Source of the DNA: Nocardia sp. BSTN01
GTDB lineage: Bacteria > Actinomycetota > Actinomycetes > Mycobacteriales > Mycobacteriaceae
NCBI RefSeq assembly: GCF_015354405.1
Contig: NZ_JADKYP010000050.1
Coordinates: 1-49,100, forward strand
Direction: 5' to 3'
Length of the DNA stretch: 49,100 nt
Made by a program: the position numbers and the translations under genes. Shown here piece by piece: positions 1 to 6,830 of this stretch. How positions within the stretch are numbered: position 1 is the stretch's first letter; the number at the start of each line of letters is the position of its first letter. The notes under the pieces are model-generated. The model ran no database searches. It worked only from the letters and a program-made list of their open reading frames with translations, and was not told where the DNA came from.

Positions 1-38
1 CACAATTTTTTGCCGCATCGCCTCCACTGCCGGTTGGG

Positions 39-1217
39 TCAGTGTTGGCCGACGCGTGCGCGGCCGACTCGTTGTGAGGCGGTGACCAGGGGTTGGGCGT
101 AGGCGAGCATGCGTCGTTGGTAGTCGGTGACGGCGTCGTTGAGGCGCCGGCCGGTGGTGCGGGCGGTGGCGATGGCGGTGGTGAGTTCGCCGGCGTCGCG
201 CAGGGCGGTGTTGGCGCCCATGGCCAGGACCGGGCTCATGGCGTGTATCGCGTCGCCGAGCAGGGTGACCGCGCTGCCGGACCACGGCTGTACCGGTGCG
301 GCGGTGGAGATGCGCAGTGGGAACAGGGTGGTGGTGTCCCAGTGGTCCAGGATGCGGTACAGGTCGGGATGCCAGCTGTCGCCGATCAACCGGCGTGCGA
401 GTTCGGCCAGCGCTCGGCTGTCGAGCCGGCGCAGTTCGGGGAACGGGGGCATCGCGGGATGGTCGATGCGGGCGCCGACCATCGTGGCCAGGTAGTCGGC
501 GACCGGGGTGGGGCGGTCGGTGATAGCGGTGGTGCGGGAGTGGTCGAACAGGACCGGACCGAGGCCGATGTGGGTGCGCTCGGGTCCGGTGGCGACGGTA
601 AACATGGTCTCGAATACCCAGTCGGGCAACAGGTTTCGGTCGGGCAGTGGGACGAGGCCGTAGATCAGGCGCAGTCCGGCGTCGTCGACGCGGGCATGGG
701 GCAGCAGCGCCGCGCGCACAGCCGAGCCGACACCGTCGGCGCCGACGAGCAGGTCGGCGGTGTCGGTATGGCCGTCGGAGAATCGGACGGTGATTCTGCC
801 GTCACCGTGTTCGTCGAAACCGGTGCATTCGCGGCCGAAATCGACTGCGGCGGGCAGGGTCGACAGCAGAATCTCACGCAGGGTGGCGCGGTGGAACGGG
901 TACGCCTGGGTCTGCCGGTTGTAGGCCGCGGGTGCGCCCGCCTGTTCGGTGATGGGGCGTAGCCGGTGGTCGAGTACCCGCGGGGGCGCCAGAGGCGTGC
1001 CGGCGGTGGCCAGGCACAACTGCAGCACTTCCGGGGGCAGGCACTGACGGAGACCGATCAGGCCGGGGGGATCGAGCTGGATCCGGTAGCCCTGAGGGCG
1101 GGCGGTCGGTGACGGATCCCGTTCGTACACGGCAACTTCGGCGCCCAGCCGCGCCAGGCCGTGTGCGCAGGCCAGGCCACTGAGACCGGCACCGATGATG
1201 ACAACACGAAAATTCAC
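39..1217 (-). CDS. FAD-dependent aromatic-ring-type monooxygenase
   Basis: This 392-residue protein has the layout of class A flavoprotein monooxygenases, which use NAD(P)H and O2 to hydroxylate small aromatic or polyketide-like substrates in the cytosol. The dinucleotide-binding GAGLSG lies at about residues 9-14, the DG motif (GADGVGS) near residue 158, and the flavin ribityl-binding GDAIHAMSP at about 321-329. Length is normal for the family. The start MNFRVVIIGAG places the Rossmann fold directly at the N-terminus. No partner gene is adjacent, so the substrate cannot be named. A decarboxylating salicylate-type or tetracycline-inactivating-type enzyme is equally possible. Confidence 0.9.
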   Translation of the reverse strand: MNFRVVIIGAGLSGLACAHGLARLGAEVAVYERDPSPTARPQGYRIQLDPPGLIGLRQCLPPEVLQLCLATAGTPLAPPRVLDHRLRPITEQAGAPAAYNRQTQAYPFHRATLREILLSTLPAAVDFGRECTGFDEHGDGRITVRFSDGHTDTADLLVGADGVGSAVRAALLPHARVDDAGLRLIYGLVPLPDRNLLPDWVFETMFTVATGPERTHIGLGPVLFDHSRTTAITDRPTPVADYLATMVGARIDHPAMPPFPELRRLDSRALAELARRLIGDSWHPDLYRILDHWDTTTLFPLRISTAAPVQPWSGSAVTLLGDAIHAMSPVLAMGANTALRDAGELTTAIATARTTGRRLNDAVTDYQRRMLAYAQPLVTASQRVGRARVGQH

Positions 1218-1702
1218 GGTTCACTGCCTTCGTCAAAGGTACGAAGGAAACACCGGAACCCATGGGTTGCACACGCGGGGAACGCGTGCTGCCGGGAACA
1301 CCATCCTCGGCAGATTTTTCGTGTGTCCTACAACAACGACTGCGACCGTACCGCACAACCGGACGCTCCGGGAAATACCGTCCTCGTCCGCACGGTGGTA
1401 ACTGGCGGCGGCGGTATGTAGCGAGGGAGGACCCGGCGGCTCGGACCGCCGGGGCCCTGTTGTCGACCGTAGAAGAAGGGCCTCGATCGTGTGGCCGAAA
1501 CGGGGAGTTGTGTCGCCGGACCGTCACTGCAGGACCAGTCGTTGGCCGAGTCTCCGGCCGGCCCGTGGTGGTGAGGTTTCGCATCATTCAGCAGTACTCG
1601 AGCTACTGAGCAGCCACTGGAAGGGGCAGTGCGCGGGTGAATGTGAGTAACATCCGCGAATATTCAGCGATCTTCAAGGCAACAACGTCAGGGAGAGTCG
1701 AC
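1218..1702. other. Intergenic region with one strong hairpin
   Basis: There is no convincing gene between the monooxygenase start and the small secreted protein; the short open frames show no recognisable motif. The main structure is an inverted repeat with 8-bp perfect arms CCCGGCGG (1432-1439) and CCGCCGGG (1446-1453) around a 6-nt loop. It is not followed by a T-tract, so it is a poor intrinsic terminator and may be an RNA structure or a protein-binding site. Promoters for both flanking genes should lie here. Confidence 0.5.
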
Positions 1703-2020
1703 ATGAAATCTGTGAAGCGATTGGCTGCGGGTGCCGTCATTGTTACTGCGACTGCTGCTGCCGCGCTGGCCGGTAGCGGTGTGGCCCAGGCTGATGTCCC
1801 GGTGTGGCAGGCCAACTGTCACGTCTACAACATATTCAACACCGGCGGTATGTCCAATTGCGAGTTGCCGACCTGGCAGCAAGTGAAACTGACGTGCGTC
1901 GCGTGGCCCGTTCCCTTCACCTATTGGAAGTACGGCCCGGTCCAATACGGGCAAAATCAGTCGTGGGCCAGTTGCGACTCGCCGGGTGCGCTGGTGCGCG
2001 TCGAGGTCATCCAGGCCTGA
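1703..2020 (+). CDS. Small secreted protein, unknown function
   Basis: A 105-residue precursor. The ATG at 1703 is preceded by a good ribosome site (GGGAGAG, 1691-1697), so it is preferred over the in-frame upstream start at 1637. A classical Sec signal peptide is visible: MKSVKRL, an Ala-rich hydrophobic core, and a likely cut after GVAQA near residue 29. The mature part is about 75 residues with four cysteines (in NCHVYN, NCEL, TCVAW and SCDSP), suggesting two disulfides, and is rich in Trp/Tyr. Such small cysteine-containing exported proteins are common in Nocardia. I do not recognise a named family. A hairpin with a T-run follows the stop. Confidence 0.75.
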   Translation: MKSVKRLAAGAVIVTATAAAALAGSGVAQADVPVWQANCHVYNIFNTGGMSNCELPTWQQVKLTCVAWPVPFTYWKYGPVQYGQNQSWASCDSPGALVRVEVIQA

Positions 2021-2026
2021 AAGCCG

Positions 2027-2044
2027 AAAGCGGCCGGGGCTTTT
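2027..2044 (+). terminator. Intrinsic terminator
   Basis: AAAGC (2027-2031) and GCTTT (2039-2043) form a stem around GGCCGGG and run into TTTT, starting 7 bp after the stop of the small secreted protein. An alternative pairing AAAGCC (2020-2025) with GGCTTT (2038-2043) also exists. Confidence 0.55.
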
Positions 2045-2385
2045 CGTAGTCTGCGTCTGTGGGGAGGACGTGTATGTCCGGTCGATGGTCTGTCTGACCA
2101 ATGACAGCGTGCGCAGTCGTGCCGTCGCCGGACCGCCGCGATGTGGTGTCGGTGGAGGAGTTGATGCAGAGGCTCGCGCGGCCTACCCACGATGCTCGTC
2201 TACGAATGACCGCCGATCGGGGTCGCGCGAGTGGAGGCGGTCTGCCGGGATCGATCCGGCAACAACCCATCTCGGAGTGGACCGGTGAGGCACCTCGATC
2301 GTCGCTGGAACCGGTGACGAACACTGTCTCTCCAGCTCTCGCCACCGCGAGGTAGTCTCACCTGAAACGATGAGGGGGCGGTGGT
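2045..2385. other. Intergenic, no supported gene
   Basis: Open frames exist on both strands here, for example plus strand 2101-2355, but none shows a family motif or a convincing ribosome site. The promoter of the membrane-protein gene at 2386 must lie in this interval. Confidence 0.4.
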
Positions 2386-2859
2386 GTGAGAGATTCGCAG
2401 GCCAATCCGGAGTCGTTCGGGCCACATGGTGCGACCGCCGTCACCGCAGCCGTCACAGCGCTGATCGCAGGACTGCTCAGCGGCATCGCCGGAATCCTGT
2501 GGCTTCTCTACGTGGTCGTCGGAATCGAGGATCAGGCCCGCGAATCACCAACCGAGATCAGCCGATTCTCGGACCTGATCGCCATGGGCATCGTCGCACC
2601 TGTCATCGGGCTGGCCTGGCTTGTCGGAGGATTCCTCCTGCTGATGTACATGAAGACGGGCCGCGTCCTGTTGATCCTCGCATCAGGAGTGGCGCTGGTC
2701 GCGAGCGTGGTGCAACTCGTCAACAGAGGCTTCGCCGTCTTGTACATTCCTCTCGCTGTGAGCCTGCTGATCCTCAGCCTGTGTGTGGTTCCGGCAACCG
2801 GTCGCTGGATCGGGTCCGAGCGATTGGAGCCGAATCCCGGTGTGGAACATGACGTATGA
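2386..2859 (+). CDS. Small integral membrane protein, unknown function
   Basis: A 157-residue protein starting at GTG, with a GA-rich stretch (GAGGGGGCGG) just upstream. Four hydrophobic segments are visible, at about residues 14-45, 66-88, 92-110 and 113-135, with a hydrophilic loop containing ESPTEISR between the first two. The last 20 residues are polar and acidic. This is a compact four-helix membrane protein with no catalytic motif I recognise. It ends 15 bp before the stop of the decayed amidase on the opposite strand. Confidence 0.65.
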   Translation: MRDSQANPESFGPHGATAVTAAVTALIAGLLSGIAGILWLLYVVVGIEDQARESPTEISRFSDLIAMGIVAPVIGLAWLVGGFLLLMYMKTGRVLLILASGVALVASVVQLVNRGFAVLYIPLAVSLLILSLCVVPATGRWIGSERLEPNPGVEHDV

Positions 2860-2874
2860 CCCGCACGGTGATCC

Positions 2875-3678
2875 CTACCGCCCGGCGTGCACGGCCGGAC
2901 GGCGGTCCGCCCACGGCATGGCGCGCTCGAGATCCCCGGCGAGCGCCAGCAGCGTGGCCTCGTCGCCGTGGCGTCCGGCGAACTGGATGCCGATGGGCAG
3001 CCCCGCCGCGGATTCGGCCGGCGGCAGGGAGATAGCGGGCATACCGGTGACGTTGAACAGCGCGGTGAAGCTGCCGTAGTCGAAGATCCGGTCGTACCAC
3101 TCGCGGGCGCTCAGCGAGGCGTCGTCGGCGTCGAGGTGACCCAGCGGGATCGGTGGCGTGCTGGTCGTGGGCGTCAGCAGCACGTCGTAGCGGGTCAGGA
3201 AGCCCGCGACCGCGCGGGTGGTCTGGTTGAACACCCGGTCGGCGGCGTAGATGTCGAAGGCGGACAGTGTCTTTCCGTATTCGACGCACGCCAGGGTGGT
3301 CGCCTCCAGGTGCTCCCGGCTAGCCTGCACGCCCAGCTGCGCCGAGGCGCCCAGGACGGCGTCGGCGAGGAAACTGCACCACGCGTCGAGGTTGGCCTTG
3401 TCGAAGGCCGCCACATCGAGCTCGGGCGCGGCCTCCTCGACGATGTGCCCCATCTCGGCCAACCGCTCGGCCATGTGGTTCACCGCGGCCACGCACTCCG
3501 GGTCGACGGCGCGAACGGTGTCCATCGGGGTCGCGGTGACGGCGATCCGCAGGGTCGGGAACCGGCGGCGGCGTGCTCGGCGTAGCTGGGCACCGGGCCG
3601 GGCAGCAGGTAGCGGTCGCCGGGCTCGGCGCCGTGCACCGCGTCGAGCAGCCGCGCGGTGTCGCGCACGGTGCGGGTG
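2875..3678 (-). pseudogene. Amidase-signature enzyme, 5'-truncated and frameshifted remnant
   Basis: The C-terminal half of an amidase-signature (GatA-like) hydrolase is clear, including DVLLTPTTSTPPIPLG, FTALFNVTGMPAISLP and GLPIGIQFAGRHGDE. Upstream homology continues in a different frame (TRTVRDTARLLDAVHG, then GDRYLLPGPVPSYAEH), and the shift falls near 3560, where one base appears missing between GG and TTCCCG. The N-terminal half, with the catalytic Lys-Ser-Ser triad and the GGSS loop, is absent: homology stops near 3678, where a LuxR-type remnant begins on the other strand. An open frame runs on to 3882 but its N-terminal part is a non-homologous Arg-rich shadow. The protein cannot be active. 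Confidence 0.8.
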
Positions 3679-3821
3679 ACGGCGAGATCGCCCGCACCCT
3701 GCGGATCGGCGCGTCCACGGTCGCCACCCACGTGGAGGCGATCCTGCGCCGCAGGGGGCCGTCCAACCGGACCGCCGCGGCCGTCTACGCGACGCGCATC
3801 GGGCTGTGCCGGTCCGCGTGA
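3679..3821 (+). pseudogene. LuxR-family regulator, only the C-terminal DNA-binding helices remain
   Basis: The frame encodes about 47 residues typical of the end of a LuxR/GerE helix-turn-helix domain: GEIARTLRIGASTVATHVE, then ILRRRGPSNRTAAAVYAT, followed by a short tail and a stop. In intact LuxR proteins these residues follow a conserved segment such as LTxREREVL plus a sensor region, none of which is present. Homology starts exactly where the amidase remnant ends on the opposite strand. The simplest reading is one deletion that removed the 5' ends of two divergent genes. Confidence 0.75.
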
Positions 3822-4221
3822 CGTCAACAGGCAAGTTTCCGCCTGCAGCGGTTGTAAGCGAATCCAATCGTTCGCGCTGCATCGAAATCTCGTCGAACCG
3901 CGGATTTTTTGCCCGATGAAACTGGGCTGAACGGGTTGAACGAGTAACTGCCCCAGCGTATTTGGGTATCGACCATATGGATCCGGCGCTACTGATGACC
4001 GGCCGGTTTGTCCGGTGAAGCGGCGTGACCAGTGGGTTGATCGCTATCGGTGAGTTGTCGCCGGTTGCTGTTTGTCAGCCTGCGACGTCCTGCCTGCTCA
4101 CGAAACCGATGACGTGGCGAAATTTCCGCATCACAGGTTTGCTTGACTGCAGTGGAATCGGGCACCAGGCTTGAACGCAGAGTATATAATCCAGCGCTCT
4201 ACTCGAGGAGACGATGGAGCT
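3822..4221. other. Intergenic, no supported gene
   Basis: About 400 bp with many stops in all frames. I see no recognisable protein remnant and no T-run hairpin. The short self-complementary GACCGGCCGG near 4000 is too small to interpret. The promoter for the gene at 4222 should be near the right end. Confidence 0.4.
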
Positions 4222-4719
4222 ATGTCCAGCGAACATCTGTCCGAAGAGCCTCAATCGCAGCGAGGAGCCGAAGGCTCGCGAGACACCGGGTCGAATACAG
4301 CGGGCGGCGGCCCGACCGATCGCCCGGCCGGCACATTCGACCAGGAAGAAGTTACTTCAGCCCGGGATCAGAACCAATCCGAAGACGACGTCGCCACGAC
4401 CGGGACGCTTCCACCCGCCGACGTCGAATCGGCCGTGCCGCCCTACGAAGGCCGGCGAACAAGCGCGGACGAGGTAGGCGGCACCACGGGAGAAGAGGGC
4501 GGCGCCAGAACAGCGGGCGCGACACATCCGGTGACCGATTCGGAATTCAAGTCTCCGCCCCCTGGCCAGACTCCCGGCGGGACCACCGCCTCCCCGGCCG
4601 AAGAGCAACCCGCGTCACAGGCGCCCGAAACCGAGGCCACCGACGAAGGAGCCGAGGGAGGGCATCACGGTGGCGTGCGCAGAGCCGAGGACCAGCCTCG
4701 GGAATCGCGGCCGCAGTAA
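4222..4719 (+). CDS. Acidic, low-complexity protein, probably disordered
   Basis: A 165-residue protein starting MSSEHLSEEP at ATG 4222, with GAGGAGACGATGGAGC immediately upstream; the in-frame ATG at 4171 lacks a comparable site. It has no signal peptide or hydrophobic segment. It is dominated by Glu, Gly, Thr, Pro, Ala and Asp, with runs such as GEEGGAR, PPPGQTPGG and DEGAEGGHHGG, so it is most likely intrinsically disordered. I do not recognise a family. It sits among decayed genes, but its open frame and ribosome site look intact. Confidence 0.55.
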   Translation: MSSEHLSEEPQSQRGAEGSRDTGSNTAGGGPTDRPAGTFDQEEVTSARDQNQSEDDVATTGTLPPADVESAVPPYEGRRTSADEVGGTTGEEGGARTAGATHPVTDSEFKSPPPGQTPGGTTASPAEEQPASQAPETEATDEGAEGGHHGGVRRAEDQPRESRPQ

Positions 4720-4781
4720 TCGCACTACGGCGAGTGCGCGAGACGACGACCCGACCGTGGCGAGCCGCTGAGTTCGGGTGA

Positions 4782-5042
4782 GTCGATGTAACAGGTGATG
4801 CGGGCGACGACGCGCTCCGCGCTGCCGGAACCTTGTCCGAAGCGCTGGAGACGATCGAACAGGCGCGTGGGAATCTGTATGCGTTTCACGTCTGACCGGT
4901 CGGGCCGGTCTGCTGTTGGACAGCGTTGCCGATCAGCTCGTCGTCGCGGGCCGCCCGCAGTTGGCCGAGCGAGTGCGAAGCGAGTTGATCGGTCGCAACG
5001 TCTTGCACCCACGGGCGGCCGGACCACACCGCGCGACCGTGA
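4782..5042 (+). pseudogene. Conserved actinobacterial ~140-residue protein, frameshifted and internally deleted
   Basis: Three pieces match, in order, a small conserved actinobacterial protein family that I know only as hypothetical. Frame 1 gives ALETIEQARGNLYAFH (4842-4889). After the loss of one base at about 4890, frame 2 gives LTGRAGLLLDSVADQL and LAERVRSELIGRNVL (to 5005). After a second frame change comes the family-typical end THGRPDHTARP and a stop (5007-5042). Intact members have about 50 residues between NVL and the final segment, including a WTFQ-EEYDDGYY-like stretch, which is missing here. No start codon is seen in the first frame after the upstream stop at 4779-4781. Recollection of the family consensus is the only support for the deletion size. 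Confidence 0.65.
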
Positions 5043-5353
5043 CCGAAACGACGCGAACGCCAACTGCGGCTGCCGGGACATGTCACGCCGGCAGAGCGGA
5101 GTCAGGATGCTGAAAAAGGCCCGGTAGGGAGCGGAATGGTCCTGGCGTGAGAACAGCCTGGGACGATGCCGAGGCGTCGCCGATCAACACGTTCGGTACC
5201 GAGAGCCCTGGCGCGACGAAGCGACTCGGCGCGGGCGAATCCCGGAGAGGCACCCCGGCACTGTCCGGTGAGTGAGATGCGGTGCGGCCGTTGTCTGTTG
5301 CTCCGCTGATGCTGGCGACCGATACCCCTTCCGAGTGAGAGGTCGCCGGTTCG
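5043..5353. other. Intergenic, no supported gene
   Basis: I see no coherent coding frame, hairpin terminator or repeat between the decayed gene ending at 5042 and the truncated phytase-like gene. Given the remnants on both sides, this may be former coding sequence too degraded to recognise. Confidence 0.35.
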
Positions 5354-5695
5354 ATGGCCTTGTTGCGGTCCGTGAGTGCTGTGTTGATGACGGACGGTGT
5401 TGCCGTGGTTTCGTTGCCGTCGTCGGTAGCGGGCACGGCGCGCGCCGATAACGCGCCGCTGGCGGTGCGTTATGTGAATTCGGTGATCGTGTCCGACGAG
5501 ACGATGTTCGGTGGGCAGAAAGTCGGCGGGCTGTCGGGGATCGATTACGACAGCGCGAAGAAGTCCTCTGTGGCGATCAGCGACAATCGCGGGGAAGAAG
5601 GGCCGGTACGGGCCTACACCCTGCAACTGCCGATCGATGCGACCGGCAGGGTGGGGCAACCGCAGTTCGAGTTGCTGTCGGTCACCGGCCACTGA
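5354..5695 (+). pseudogene. Phytase-like esterase, N-terminal third only
   Basis: The 113-residue frame begins with a signal-like segment ending in AGTARADN, followed by VGGLSGIDYDSAKK, AISDNRGEEGPVRAYTL and PIDATGRVGQ. This is the opening of the 'esterase-like activity of phytase' beta-propeller family (the PF13449 type), whose members are usually some 350-400 residues and exported. The frame stops right after QFELLSVTGH. The expected continuation, with a DPE/R motif and further blades, is not found in the next 150 bp in any frame. I read it as a 3'-truncated gene; a natural small protein is less likely because a partial propeller would not fold. Confidence 0.65.
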
Positions 5696-5844
5696 GCGGT
5701 GCGCCGCACGCACACGCCGGGCTCGTACCGATCAGGACAGTGCCGTGGCGCTCGTGTCCCAAATGTTCTCTCTCGACGTGAGTGGGTGGACGGCACTGCG
5801 TAGCCGCCGTGCCACCCACCGGCATATTCGATCGAAACCGGTTG

Positions 5845-6594
5845 CTACTGCGCCTCCTGCGGGTGATGTCCCACCTGCCATGCTCGGGTCAGAGCTTCGT
5901 GCAGGAGCTGCTTGCGGTGACGCACCACGACGCTGTCCGTCCGTCGCGGGCGTAGGGCTTCGGTCACCAGATGGAGAAATCTGCGCCGGTCGGTGCCGAA
6001 TGCCACGAGCAACTCGTCCGCGCTGGAGCCGCCGAACGGCGCCCATCGAACGGCGAAGGCGACCAGTGTCTTCTCCGCAGGATCGAGCAGGCCCGCCCGC
6101 ACCATGAGATCGCATTGGCGCAGCGCCGACCGCACCCAGGAAGCATCGCACTCTGTGGGAGGGTCGTCCCGATCGCTCGGCGGTACCGGCGATCGACGCA
6201 CCCGGTGGGCGGGCGCGGCATCGATCGCGAAGACCGGGAAGCGGTCGTACTTCGGGCGAGCCTCGAAGCGCACCCGCACCGGGACGTCGGAGTACGGCGG
6301 GAGATCGCCTTCGACCGTGGCGTAGATGCGTGGTCCCTCGTCGAGTTCGACGATGGCGATCGTCAACGGGACGACCTCGGAATGTGGTCCGCCCATGCTC
6401 CGGTGCACGAGGCGGTAGGAGACGAGCGAGCCTCGGCCGGACGATGCCGTCCACTCCAGATTTCCGGTGCGGCACGTCGCGCATTCCGCGGTCGTCGGCG
6501 CGTGCAGACCATCGCACTGCCTACAGCGTCGGACCATCAGAGAGTTGCCGGACCGGGACTGGTGGTCGCCCGGTGTCTGTGTGTGCTGGACCAT
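5845..6594 (-). CDS. DUF35-type zinc-ribbon/OB-fold protein fused to a helical C-terminal domain
   Basis: In this 249-residue protein, residues ~22-45 form a rubredoxin-like zinc ribbon (CRQCDGLHAPTTAECATC). An OB-fold of the DUF35/acyl-CoA-associated type follows (GSLVSYRLVHRS, then VPLTIAIVELDEGPRIYATV). These proteins usually partner thiolases or acyl-CoA/hydratase enzymes in lipid or steroid metabolism. From about residue 150 a different domain follows: WVRSALRQCDLM, FAVRWAPFGGSSADELL, FGTDRRRFLHLV. The same domain forms most of the separate protein at 40859-41287. Its spacing resembles the helix-turn-helix of DUF3263 proteins, but that comparison is weak. No thiolase is nearby. The first ATG is used; a later in-frame Met precedes the zinc ribbon. 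Confidence 0.75.
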   Translation of the reverse strand: MVQHTQTPGDHQSRSGNSLMVRRCRQCDGLHAPTTAECATCRTGNLEWTASSGRGSLVSYRLVHRSMGGPHSEVVPLTIAIVELDEGPRIYATVEGDLPPYSDVPVRVRFEARPKYDRFPVFAIDAAPAHRVRRSPVPPSDRDDPPTECDASWVRSALRQCDLMVRAGLLDPAEKTLVAFAVRWAPFGGSSADELLVAFGTDRRRFLHLVTEALRPRRTDSVVVRHRKQLLHEALTRAWQVGHHPQEAQ

Positions 6595-6830
6595 CGCAAA
6601 CCTCGAAGGTGATATCGGATCCCGGTACTCACAGCTTCGTTCCGGAATCGGCGTCGGGCGACGGCGGAACTACCCGGGAGATACCTATTTGTCGCCTACC
6701 TACCGGCCTCCGCAGCGGGATGGCGGGAAGCGTGGGTCCGGTGGCTTTGCCGGGGATACGCTGGGGTGTCGGAAGGTGAGCGCATGGTGCCCGGTATACG
6801 TGCCCGTGCCCGGTGGTTCGCGAGCGACTG

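Noticed and set aside
93-962. Long plus-strand frame opposite the FAD monooxygenase
   Set aside because: Gly/Asp/His-rich sequence with no motif, antisense to a gene with clear FAD-binding motifs; it is a GC-bias shadow.
2101-2355. 84-codon frame between the small secreted protein and the membrane protein
   Set aside because: No ribosome site, no recognisable domain, and overlapping frames on the other strand are equally long.
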